Shown: one piece after another, positions 9,301-19,800 of the stretch
Layout of the letters: each line of letters opens with the position of its first letter
Numbering within the stretch: the stretch's first letter is position 1
Source: Flexilinea sp.
GTDB taxonomy: Bacteria; Chloroflexota; Anaerolineae; Anaerolineales; Anaerolineaceae
Direction of reading: 5' to 3'
DNA: 64,000 nt
NCBI GenBank assembly: GCA_017432685.1
Contig: JAFRIR010000041.1
Span: 1-64,000, forward strand
The notes under the pieces: generated by a model
Told to the model about the DNA's origin: nothing
What the model saw: only the letters and a program-made list of their open reading frames with translations
Databases searched by the model: none
Program-made: the position numbers and the translations under genes

Positions 9301-12300
9301 CTGGCGCATTGATGGTATTGTCCTGAACAAATCTACAAAGGTCCCGGTGGTCTATCATCAGAATCTTGTCAATCACACGGTGCAGAACATGCCGGGCGGC
9401 TATGAAGTGGAATCCGGAACCAACATCACTGTTGGCGCTCATGCCGGTGCCACCGGTCTCGTTCGTGAGCCTTACACCACCGGATATGAATTTAAAGGCT
9501 GGTGCGTCGGGAGCACTTCCTGCACGGAGCCGCTGCAGACGGCTGAAATTTACCGTGTCACACAGGCGACCCATCTTTATGCACAGTGGAGATCATTGCG
9601 AATTCCGACGACCAGCCGGACCATTGAAAAAAAATGGGAAGACAGTAACAATCCGGATCGCCCGCATTCAATCACGGTCAAGTTGATGAACGGTGAGACG
9701 GTAGCCGGAACTGTTACGCTGCCGAACGCAGCCGGTTCATGGACCGGGTCTGTTCTGAACCTGGATGTGAACGATGCTGAAGGTAATCCGATCGTGTATT
9801 CATGGGATGAAGTTAAAGTTCCGAATTATTCGTCTGAAATGAAACAGGATGAAGAAAATCCGCTGAAAACGATCCTGACCAACACCCTGACCTTTGTCCC
9901 GGATCCGAAACTGGAAATCGTAAAGAAGGTGAATGGGAAAGATGAGATCACGGTGGACAAACCGGAAACGGTGACTTACACCGTGACGGTCAGCAACACC
10001 GGCAATGTGGATATTACCGGAATCACCCTGAGTGACGATTTTTATACAGCGGATGCTCAGACGCCCTTTGACCTCAAGGCTATGGATGCGGACGGCAATG
10101 TGGATTCAAAAGAAATCACCTATACATACACGCTGGATCAGGCCGCGATCGACAACGGGGAAGATATTGTCAACACCGCAAAAGTCAACACCGCAAAAGC
10201 CGTCGGAACATATGAGGAAAAGTCTGTTGAAAGCAACACCGATACTGCCACGGTCAAAATTGATCAGAACCAGGACCTGGACCTCACCAAAACAGTGATT
10301 TCACGGAAAGAAAACTATGTGCTCGGTGACAGGGTTGAATATCAGATCACGGTCAAAAACACCGGGAATGTGACGCTGCATAACATCTCTCTCAGCGATC
10401 CGATGCTCGATGAAAATCAGAATACACGTATCCCACAGCTTGCCCCGGGCGATACGGCGACCCTTACCGGTTATCATACCGTCACTGTGGCAGATGTTGT
10501 GGAAACGAAGGTCATCAACAAGGTTACCGCAAAGGCAGATGAGACGGATGAAAAGTCCGACGAAGTCACTGTTACCACCGCAAAGATCCCGCTGGAGATC
10601 ACCGCGGACAGCGGTACGCACACCTATGACGGAACAGAATTTACGCTGCCGACCTGGAAAATCACCAAAGGTACACTGGTCGATCCTGAAAGCGCCATGA
10701 CGGTGACAGTCACCGGCAGCGCGACCCGCTGGACCGGAACGAAAGTCACGAATGAAGCGGTGAAAGACAGCGCGAAAATCATTGACTCAACCGGTACTGA
10801 TGTGACAGCGGCTTATGACATCACGTATAAAAACGGTGAGCTGGAGATCCTGAAAAGAGCGATCACCATCAAAGCGGAAAGCGATACAAAGACCTATGAC
10901 GGTACAGCGCTGACGAAGGATAGTCTGGACAAGTCTTACGAGTCTCAGCTGGCTTCTACCGACAGCATCAGCGCTTTCACGGTGACCGGTTCTCAAACGA
11001 CTGCCGGGCATTCGGACAATAAACCTTCAGGTTTTCAGATCAGTCATCAAACACTTGGCGACGTGACAGATTGCTATGACATCACCCCTGAAAACGGCAC
11101 CCTGACGGTTGAGCCCCGTCCGCTGACCATCACCGCCGGCAGTGATACCAAAGTCTATGACGGCACACCGCTGACAAAGGACAGCATCGAGCTCTCTGAA
11201 ACCACACCGCTCGCAGAGGGAGACAGCATCCAAAGCCGAACGGTGAACGGCAGCCAGACAGAGGTGGGCTCTTCCGCTAACGTTCCTTCCAATGCGGTCA
11301 TTGTGAACAAAGATGGGGAGACCGTGACCTCCAGCTATATTATTAAATATGAAAACGGCGAACTGACCGTCACGAGGAACCGGAGTGTGATCATCACGGC
11401 AGCCAGCGATACCAAAGTGTATGACGGAACACCGCTGACCAATGACGGTTATACATACAGCGGTCTTGCCGCGGGAGATTATATCGATTCGGTCACTGTC
11501 ACCGGTACACAAACCAATACCGGAACCTCTGAGAATGTTCCTTCCGCTGTGGTGATCCGCAATGCCGCGGGAGAAGACGTAACCGGAAACTACGAAAACA
11601 TCACCTACCGTCCGGGAACTTTGACCGTGACGCAGAAGCCGCTGTTTATCACCGCCGACAGTGATGTCAAGATTTACGACAGCACTTCGCTGAAACGCGA
11701 GACCTACACCAACACAGCCCTGGCAGCGGGTGACGAACTCTCCGAAGTGGTGGTGACCGGCAGCCGCATCCAGGTCGGCATTTCCCCGAACACGCCGTCG
11801 AATGGCGTGATCCGCAATGGCGCGGGGGAGGATGTGACCGGGAACTATAAGATCTCCTATATCAGCGGTACACTGGAAGTCAAGCCGCGTCCGGTTACCG
11901 TGACCGCCGACAGCTTCACCAAAGAATTCGGACAGCTGGATCCGATTTTCACCGCACAGGTCGCGGGGACACTGAACGGCGATACTGTGGACTATACCCT
12001 GACCCGTGAGGCAGGCGAAGACGCGGGTGTTTACCCGATCACTGCCACCGGTGCGGAACGCCAGGGGAACTATATCGTGAGTTACTATCCCGGCACGCTG
12101 ACCATCGTTTACAACCCCGCTGCTTACACGGTCTCCAAGGTCTGGAACGATGACGGCAACCGTGACGGCATCCGCCCGGTTTCACTCTCCGTGTCTCTGG
12201 TGGGGTCTGACGGCTCTGTCCGTACCCGCCGCCTCACCGAAGCCAATGGCTGGACAGCAACGATCACCGATCTGCCGCTTTATGCGGGCGGAATCCGGAT

Positions 12301-13099
12301 CGAATACAGCTGGAATGAGGAAACGGTGGACGGCTATACCGGAACAAGTGCAGTGACCGGAAATGTCACTACCTTCACCAACACCCACGAGATCGCCCGC
12401 ACTTCGGCATCCGTGAACAAGATTTGGGACGACCGGGAGAATGCCGGCGGTTCCCGTCCTTCTTCACTGGGCGTTGTGCTGCGCTCCAACGGCACGACGA
12501 TCCTCGGTGTTTCGCTGAATGAAGGGAACAACTGGTCCGCCACAGCCGACAACCTGCCGCTGAATGAAAACGGCAGTCCGGTGAGTTATGTCTGGTATGA
12601 ACAGACGCTGAGGGGCGGCTACTATGCGGTGAGTTCCACCACCGCGGGGAACACCACCACGCTGGTGAATTCCAACCTGCATACGCTCGTCATCCATTAC
12701 CGCTATGCCGACGGCTCCGAGGCCTTTACGGATTACACGGACCGTCTGGGCGCGGGTGAGACTTTCGTGGTCGATTCTCCGGAGCTGACGGGCTATACCG
12801 CGAGCCAGGTTTCCGTGGTGGGGATCATGCCCTCCCGTGACGTGGAAATCACCGTGATCTACACGCCGGAGGGACAGCCGGTGGTGACACCGACGCCGCT
12901 GCCGGCTCGTACACCGGAACCGGGTGAGACGGAGGAAACACCGCAGAAGGAAGTGCCGCAGCCGCGCGTTCTGGAACCGGATGAGACCCATCCGCTGGTG
13001 GTGCCAACGCCGAACATCCTCGTGGATATCAATGACCTCCGCACGGCCCTCGGCCTCGGAAACGTTGTCATCGCCAACTACGGCTACGCGCTGGAATAA
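6347..13099 (+). CDS. Giant secreted repeat protein 1 (InlB/Cna-B/DUF11/YDG modules)
   Basis: Predicted exported surface or matrix protein of about 2250 aa. ATG 6347 is preferred over ATG 6329 because AAGGTGG lies 6 nt upstream and the signal peptide MKKNAVLMIIVLLLS...YAES begins there. Domains, approximate residues: N-terminal beta-rich region 30-290; InlB/Listeria-Bacteroides repeats 290-850 (FLGWS, TLYAVW signatures); family-specific block 855-995 (IRLDGIIP, VLWYVLKYQ); a further InlB repeat; Cna-B-like 1088-1184; two DUF11-like domains 1186-1414; five YDG repeats 1414-1848 (TKVYDGTPLT); one YGX-type repeat; two Cna-B domains 1925-2111 (KVWNDDGNRDG); MucBP-like 2111-2174; Pro/Glu linker; conserved tail from 2214 (ALGLGNV). 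No LPXTG or C-terminal membrane anchor is present. Adhesion or matrix scaffolding is inferred. Confidence 0.88.
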   Translation: MKKNAVLMIIVLLLSVLLVSMIYAESDTQYGRQLSSGVEQQYFNEPVTVTFMLDNEVHEKALLEKGNSIGDSFFSRLHLPEKDGFTALGWQISEGVYLAANTIINQDMTVNAAYEKITTTAPEGNYTSLDGRSGFITVKNQDPTKGEIIMTTPRDNGERINATFADHQYRTSYGDTTPLVTWQFIYASAKNEDDTQNGAYYYLRNSLGQYLNLDEATKHATATFEPKELFVGLVSDNGGSGEFFVIRPNGHTNAALYAQGNRADLGFSYGENQKYDSPKVQMYFYENDNLTAEPGFTVHFDVLGGSEPAPLSVFYNGESGLRFKDQIVVFPDYSGTLYDNQFLGWSTTPYASSPEKYANDKENFKSATGTKTYYAVYENLTTIIFNANGGSFTPNPLKQWAGASIELPATAGLKIGYKFTGWSKTPDGTDPITEPCTVEISADGVCTLYAVWDPIDQVTVKLDPNGGSAESAYEIKAYPGETINLSTYAVSRENKKLVGWAFTADAETPDIRRGEGYRVTEAEETTLYAIWSDQAEVTFLNPDGTAAYDKRTVNCGESITIPAGPENLSGFKGWSENRDSQLSYYRAGESYTVTDDVTLYAICAQPHTLRFVARYSSGTVPAAQTGYPGQTVTIPDYTGTNNGKIFVGWGDHTDNSNMIAYRPGDTFIFPEQDVELWTLWAGAGVDILFMDGSKDINKMTGKIRGDTITLPPYPNAPEGFSGWSDGGAQSYQVGTLYTIPVSLKSDIRRLELKAEYSSVPVQVTFNMNVNGISLKAPDPETSIDGSWVTLPEPVDSTYVKDGKTYQFIGWTDVSNYKAKVNENFYHPVYKAHTGYNPNYNNVTLYALWSETENGDGRGLRFQIRLDGIIPDEPAGFPINQYTNSVVYLPANISDSALNEQENGNKGNAVLYKNGDNQVMKEYRWVVSTEIDQSNLIDGYYQQNAVTENLNWVPSVDDIRAMVPSFDPETQFVLWYVLKYQGYQGDWRIDGIVLNKSTKVPVVYHQNLVNHTVQNMPGGYEVESGTNITVGAHAGATGLVREPYTTGYEFKGWCVGSTSCTEPLQTAEIYRVTQATHLYAQWRSLRIPTTSRTIEKKWEDSNNPDRPHSITVKLMNGETVAGTVTLPNAAGSWTGSVLNLDVNDAEGNPIVYSWDEVKVPNYSSEMKQDEENPLKTILTNTLTFVPDPKLEIVKKVNGKDEITVDKPETVTYTVTVSNTGNVDITGITLSDDFYTADAQTPFDLKAMDADGNVDSKEITYTYTLDQAAIDNGEDIVNTAKVNTAKAVGTYEEKSVESNTDTATVKIDQNQDLDLTKTVISRKENYVLGDRVEYQITVKNTGNVTLHNISLSDPMLDENQNTRIPQLAPGDTATLTGYHTVTVADVVETKVINKVTAKADETDEKSDEVTVTTAKIPLEITADSGTHTYDGTEFTLPTWKITKGTLVDPESAMTVTVTGSATRWTGTKVTNEAVKDSAKIIDSTGTDVTAAYDITYKNGELEILKRAITIKAESDTKTYDGTALTKDSLDKSYESQLASTDSISAFTVTGSQTTAGHSDNKPSGFQISHQTLGDVTDCYDITPENGTLTVEPRPLTITAGSDTKVYDGTPLTKDSIELSETTPLAEGDSIQSRTVNGSQTEVGSSANVPSNAVIVNKDGETVTSSYIIKYENGELTVTRNRSVIITAASDTKVYDGTPLTNDGYTYSGLAAGDYIDSVTVTGTQTNTGTSENVPSAVVIRNAAGEDVTGNYENITYRPGTLTVTQKPLFITADSDVKIYDSTSLKRETYTNTALAAGDELSEVVVTGSRIQVGISPNTPSNGVIRNGAGEDVTGNYKISYISGTLEVKPRPVTVTADSFTKEFGQLDPIFTAQVAGTLNGDTVDYTLTREAGEDAGVYPITATGAERQGNYIVSYYPGTLTIVYNPAAYTVSKVWNDDGNRDGIRPVSLSVSLVGSDGSVRTRRLTEANGWTATITDLPLYAGGIRIEYSWNEETVDGYTGTSAVTGNVTTFTNTHEIARTSASVNKIWDDRENAGGSRPSSLGVVLRSNGTTILGVSLNEGNNWSATADNLPLNENGSPVSYVWYEQTLRGGYYAVSSTTAGNTTTLVNSNLHTLVIHYRYADGSEAFTDYTDRLGAGETFVVDSPELTGYTASQVSVVGIMPSRDVEITVIYTPEGQPVVTPTPLPARTPEPGETEETPQKEVPQPRVLEPDETHPLVVPTPNILVDINDLRTALGLGNVVIANYGYALE

Positions 13100-13600
13100 G
13101 GGGAGATAGTCCCCTGAGTCGGAGGGGTCGGATTCTGCAGGCGCATGCGCAGCATGAGCCGGAAGGATCTGACCCCGCAGACTCGGGAGTTAAGTGCACA
13201 TGGGGACAGAGGGACGGGTCCCGAAGGGGCCTGTACCTTAGGGAGGACGGGGCTACCTCTGGCAATTCGATGCCGAGTCCCCGAGGTACAGTCCCCTGCG
13301 GGTACTGACCCTCTCTTTGCCTGGGGTCAGGTCCCTCCGACGCTTCGCTCGTGCTTGCGCACATCGCGCGAGTCTGCGGAATCCGACCCCGGGCTTTGAC
13401 AACTTACAGAGAACAGCAGAGGGACGGGTCCCGAAGGGGCCTGTCCCATGCCTGCGCTGAGAGGTGCGAGCTTCGCTCGATTCATGCAGCGCAGGACCTT
13501 CGGCCTTGGGGAGGATGAGCTGACCTCGGACAATTGGACGCCGAGTCCCCGGGGTACAGGCCCGCAAAAGGACCCGTCCCTCTCTTTTGCCCCTGCTCAA
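13099..13600. repeat. Composite repeat block between giant genes 1 and 2
   Basis: This non-coding stretch is packed with inverted repeats. AGGGGA-gatag-TCCCCT is at 13099-13115, directly at the stop codon. The family A copy at 13116-13245 matches 4862-4990. Long hairpins at about 13207-13318 (ending CCTCTCTTT) and 13415-13595 (arms around ACGGGTCC and GGACCCGTCCCTC, then TTTT) look like terminators. Part of family A recurs inverted at 13355-13390. About 70 bp of AT-rich DNA follow before the next promoter. Confidence 0.75.
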
Positions 13601-13673
13601 CCGAAAATAATTCGCAAAGTGCTTAAAATCTGAAAAAATATTACATATTTCCCGGGTGTTTTCACCAATTTTA

Positions 13674-13682
13674 TGGTATCAT
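13674..13682 (+). promoter_or_regulatory. Extended -10 promoter of giant surface protein 2
   Basis: TGGTATCAT lies 152 bp before the start codon, in the same position and context as in the paralogues. It is followed by a leader with a T-run near 13718 and the conserved stretch GAAAATGTGGCGTGCA. Confidence 0.5.
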
Positions 13683-13833
13683 TTTGTTTGTAGGAAAGTC
13701 TATGAAAATAGGCGCGTTTTTGCGTATTTAATCCCGCTTCAGTTTCAGCGGGGTCGGATCTGAAAATGTGGCGTGCATAAGGGCGGAGAGAGAGTTGTGA
13801 GTCGCCATGAATTTATACAGTAAGGTGGTCAGG

Positions 13834-16800
13834 ATGAAAAAGAATACCGTCATTACTATCGTTATCGCAATGCTGCTGTGTGTGGTTTTGCTGGGGGCTG
13901 CCGATGGACCGAGAAGGATCGTCAGCCCGGTGGCTTCCAAATATATGACTGCTCCTCAGTCGGTCACGTTCATCACTGAAAACAGTAAAACAACTGTTTT
14001 TGTTGAGCAAAACGGACATTTAACCACGCTTCCTGCCTTGCCGGAGGATGAGGATCCAAACCATGAATGGAATTGGATCATCGAAGAGACCAGCGCACCG
14101 CTTAGTACGAGTACTGTAATCGATCGTTCGATGACTGTCCATGCTGTCATGACGGACAACACACCAAAGGTGGTTAATGATCCTTATGATGGTTTGTCCG
14201 GAGTGCTTGTTACCAAATCCGCAGATAATGGAAATAAAAAGGAATCAGCGGTACTGGCAACTTCTTTAGCTGCTAGTACCGGTCTTGATGCCTGTTTTGA
14301 AGGGGATTCATGCTCTTCTGCTCCGTTGGTCTGGACTCTTTCACGTGTAGCTGATAAAGCTTGTGTGACAGATCCTGACAGAAGCGAAGAAGAACAGTGC
14401 TTTTATACTGTTCAATCTTCGGCCGGGTACCTGAATATAAGCAAAGATTCCATTTCAATATCCGGTTATGCTCAGCCAATTCGAATTGCAAAAAGAGATA
14501 TCGGTTTTTCGCTGATGACCGAAGATGGAAAATGGGGGTTGAGTTTTAAGTATCAGGGTGTGGGTAAAATATATTGGTTTAAACCTACCGATAATAGTCA
14601 ATATTATAAAAACCAAAGTGTAAAATTCTATTTTGATTCAGCCGATAAATTTGTATCGCAGCTTTTCACCATCACCTTTAATACCAAAGGCGGCAATCTT
14701 GCAGCGCCGCAGCCGATGAAGGCAAATAACGGCGGTCAGATCACACTGCCGGGTTATGGCGGAACACTGAGCAGACATAATTTTGACCATTGGACGGACG
14801 GAGAAACTGATTATGAAGCCGGTACTCTCTATACCGTGAATGCTAATAAGACTCTTTATGCCGTTTATGACAACACAACACATTACATCTGGCTGGATGG
14901 GAATGGCGGTTCATATACTGGCAACGCCTTTTATGAGATCTCAGGTGAGAACGCTTTTGCTGAGTTACCGGAAGCGACCGGCAGAAACGGTTATAAATTT
15001 ATCGGTTGGGTAGATGATCAGGGAACTCTGTATCAGGCGGGAGAAAATAATTTCGCGAATGTTAATTCCGATATAACACTGAAAGCTTTATGGCACAAAG
15101 TGTCAAAAGTGTCTTTTGTTACCGCGCAGTCTGGAGAGAAGCCTTATTTGATCGATATCGAAGAATATCCCTCCGTTTATTTGAATGCCGATAACACATA
15201 CCTGAAAAACGGAGAAGCTGTTACCTCACCAGACTTTGAATTTTATCCTCCGAGCGTCGAAAAATGGATGTATTTCGATAATAACGGATACAAGGTTGAA
15301 ATTGATGTTACCGCCAATCCTGTGTTTGAAGTTCCTGCATATAATGTGACACTTTTTGAAATCAAGAGCGAAAACCAGAAAATTAAGGTTACATTTAACC
15401 TCAACGGCGGTGAGATCAGCGGAGAAACAGCTCCATATGTTTATGATGCAGAAAATACTGAAGAGATCGTTCTGAACACCATCGCTGTTTCCCGTGAAAA
15501 CTATGTTCTCGAAGGATGGAAGGATGCTTTCGGTTATTTCTATCCCGCAGATGGTCTTTTCCCCTGCCGCATTGATGAAACGCTGACCGCGGTCTGGGGG
15601 TATACTGTCAAATTTGATACCCGCGGCGGAACTGTCAGTTCATGGTCGAAGGATTGTACACTCGGCGAGGATTGTACGATTCCTGCATATAGCGGAACAA
15701 GAAACGGCAATGATTTCCTTGGCTGGATCACAAGCGAAACCTATAATAAGGAAGATGTTCCTTATCAGGCAGGAGCCCTGTTGGAAGATGAAGAAACTGG
15801 CGAGGCCAGAGCTTTCCAATATTATGCCCTGTATAAGTCTACGATAACATTTGATACGAACGGTGGCGGAAACCTTTATGACCTCGATGGCAACTCCGTT
15901 TCCAAGACAGTGAAAAACAATCAGCCCTGGAGTACTTTTGACTTATCGAACTATACTCCTGTCAAAAATGTGGAAGAATCATCAGATTCCCAAAATACTA
16001 AAACTCAGATCGGCAAGCGGGAATTTCTGGGCTGGGCTGTCTCAAAGAGCGCGGGCATTGATGAATTGATCAGTTCCTATGAAGTTACCGGTGAATTGGA
16101 TCAAACACTTTATGCAATTTGGGGTTCGAAATTCTTATATTACATCCGTGGCGCTAACGATTATGAAGATCAATATCTTGGAGAATCGGAAGCTGGGATC
16201 CAAGGTGTATCTGTGGATCTGAAAAGGGACATTGACAACAGTTCAGATGCCAATTTCAAAGGCTGGACGGATGGGAAAAATCAGTATTCGCTTCCGAATT
16301 TGAATACGACATACCGGCAGACCAATACAAAGCTGTATGCGATGTGGGACAAAGACGTGACCATTAAATTTAATGTAAATGGCGGCACAGGCTCTGTTTC
16401 CCAAATATCTGCAAAGGTTGGTGATGAAATAACATTTCCGTCTTATGATGGATCAAAGTCCGGTCATAAATTCATGGGCTGGACGGATGGAAATAATCTG
16501 TTGGACAGCAGCTATCATCGGATCTATGAGACAGGAGAAAAATATTTTGTTCCATTGACTTCCGGAGCGAATATCACTTTCTATGCTGCCTGGACCCCGG
16601 ATGGTGAAGAAGGTGGAGAGGCGTTGGATCAGGTGAGATTTGGCATTCGCCTGGATGGTACGATTCCGAAGGAACCGGGAAATTATAAGTCTTCGGACTA
16701 TACGAGCCGGAAGGGTATAGATTTGGGGAACTTCTTTGATCCCCAAAATACAGTTTTAGAGCGCAAATGGGTTGCGGACAATGATCCGGATATCAGTCAT

Positions 16801-19800
16801 TTGAACGATGAAGAGGATGTAAACGGAATAACCAAATATTATATTGTAAATGCTGTAACAAACGCTGTTACAATACTTCCTTCTGCCCAAAGAATAACTG
16901 AAATTATGCGGGCAAATGGTAAGGACTTTAATCCCGCGACTCAATATGTGTTGTGGTATGTTTTGAAATGGCAGGGGAAGACAGGCAATCAAAATATCTG
17001 GCATGTGGATGGTGTTGTCCTGAACAAAGAAATGGCGACAGTTATTTACGATTATAACTGTGATCCGGTGAAGAAGGTAAATGGTATGCCCAGAGGTTTC
17101 CAGGCAGCGATAGGTTCTTCTATTGTCGTCGGCTTCGATGATGGCAAATGGATGGAACCGTACCGTGAGAATGAAGCCGGTATTCACTTCAAAGGCTGGA
17201 GCCTGGTTCAGAATCCCGGACCTGGGGATACGATTTATTCCGGAGATTCATCGGAACAACCCCTAACCCTGACACAACCTGTGACAACGCTTTATGCGCA
17301 GTGGGAAACATCCTATGTGGACGTAAAATTCTACAAAGAATGGGAAAATGATTCAAATTCTCTGGTGCAGGCTTTGAAGCCGACCAGTATTCTCATGACA
17401 CTGGAAGGAATAAGAACAGATGGCAGTGTTTATCAGACCAAATATTACTCTGTAACTGCCAAGAGTGAGGATGCTGACGGGAAGGGATGGTATGTGAAGG
17501 CCGATAACCTGCCTGTTTATGATGCTGCCGGCAATCATCTTACCTGGACCTGGAGTGAAGGAACAATTCCGCATTTCAAGGAAATTTTAAATGTTCAAAG
17601 TGAAGATGGTTTAACTACAACGATCACCAACCGGCTTGTTACAACAGCGAAAGTAACCAAAGTCTGGAATGATGAAAATGACAATGACGGCAAACGACCT
17701 TCTTCGGTAAGTGTCCAGCTATATAAGTACACAGACGATGAGAACTCAAAGACAGCTGTTGGTGAACCTGTTTCATTGAATGAAGCAAACAGCTGGACTT
17801 ATACTGAGCGTGATTTGCCCGTTCTTGATGGTGATAAGCCGATCACTTATACCTGGGATGAAGTCAGTACGATTGAAGGATATGAAAAAGAAGTTGGTGA
17901 CCCAACCGGCGATTATCAGAATGGATGGAATACAACCATCAAAAATACACATAAGCCTGAAACGGCACCGCTGAAAGTGGTCATGATTTGGGATGATAAG
18001 GACGCGGAAAAACCTCGGCCGAACGCTGTCACATTAACACTTACCGGAACGATCTCCGGACCGGACGGATCGGGTGTAGTGACTGTTTATGGACCGAAGA
18101 CATATACCCAGAATAAGCAGGTATCAGAGGAAATGGTTTATCAATGGGATGAATTCAGCACTGAATCTTTGCGTGTTTACAACAGCGGTAAGAAAATCAG
18201 CTATACCTGGTCGGAAACTGTACCTGGTTCCTATGACCATAATGCTGAACAAGATGTTGTAACCGATTCGGAAGACGAAACCCTGACGAAGATCACCAAT
18301 CATCGTTATGTTGTGACGGTCACGCCGGATAATAAAAGCAAAGAATATGGTGCAAAAGATCCGGAACTGACAGCAACTGTCAGTGGGCTGAAGGGTAATG
18401 ATACGCTCGTTTATACACTTAAACGGGATACAGGCGAAAATGTCGGACGTACATTTGATGGAGAAAAATGGTCTGAGCCTTCTGCATACAAGATCAAGAA
18501 GAATACAGGCAACGAAGAACAGGGGTATTATCATGTAATCTATCAGGAAGGTAACTTTAAAATCACGCCTGCGAAACTCACAGTTACTGCAGTTAATAAT
18601 GAAAAGGAATATGGTGATCCTGATCCTTCATTTTCCGCAAATGTTACCGGTATGAAAAAGAGTGAGTTATCTTCTCAGTTAGTTGTACCAAGTGTAACAC
18701 GCAAAGGTTCAAATAAGGATGTCGGAACTTATGAGGGTGTTATTGTACCTTCAGGGCCTGCGGCAATTGAAAACTATGACATCAGTTATGTGAATGGGGC
18801 CTTTACCATTACACCTGCAAAAGTAACAGTAAAAGCTGATGATAAATATAAGATTTATGGTCAGGATGATAAAGTTGAAACCGCTGTTTTGACTGCGACG
18901 ATTACCGGATTGAAGAACAATGAACCGGAAAGTGTGATTGACGTTAGCTTGAGTCGTGAACAGGGTGAAATGGTGAAGCGTTCGTTGAATGATCTCAACG
19001 AAAGAGGTGAATATACAAAAGATCCCGATGCATATGTCATTACTGCTGCGGCGTCTAACACACACAACACGGAGACAGTAGATGGTGTCGAATATTCTGT
19101 ACAAGGCAACTATCTTGTAAAATATGAGACCGGTAATTTTGTGATCAATCCTGTTGAAATTCAAATCAAGGGCAAGAATGATTCTAAGGTTTATGATGGT
19201 ACCGCCTTAACCTTTGAAAGCACTGAATTGAATAAAGATGGCATTGATCAAGTCGATTTGCTGCGAGGTGACGAGTTACGATATGTAAAGGTATCCGGAT
19301 CCCGCACAGTCTTCGGTGACAGTGAAAATACTCCGCAGATAAATACGAGTGAAAGCAGGGATAACATTCAGATCATGAATGGTAATGTTGATGTTACCCA
19401 CTGTTACAACATCACTTCAAAACCCGGTACACTTACCATCACAAAGGCACCTTTAACCATCACAGCTGCAAGCGATACAAAAGTCTATGATGGAAAACCG
19501 TTGACTAAGGATGCATATACAAATACTGATTTGCAGGGGAAGGATTCTATTGAATCCGTAACGATCACCGGGTCTGTTCTCGGAAGCAGGGATAAGGAAA
19601 CGAGCGGGAATAATATCGCTTCCAGTGCAAAAATCACTCATCCGACACTCGGCGATGTAACCGGCAGCTATGACATAACCTATAATCCGGGTTTGCTGGT
19701 CGTGTCTCCTCGGCCGTCGCTGGTAATTACGGCTGACAGTGATAACAAAACCTATGATGGGACACCATTGATAAAAGATACATATACGGCTGTTGGTCTG

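Noticed and set aside
13700..13833. c-di-GMP riboswitch in the giant gene leaders.
   Set aside because: I looked for the conserved GEMM core in all three leaders and did not find it. The hairpins with T-runs fit a terminator better.
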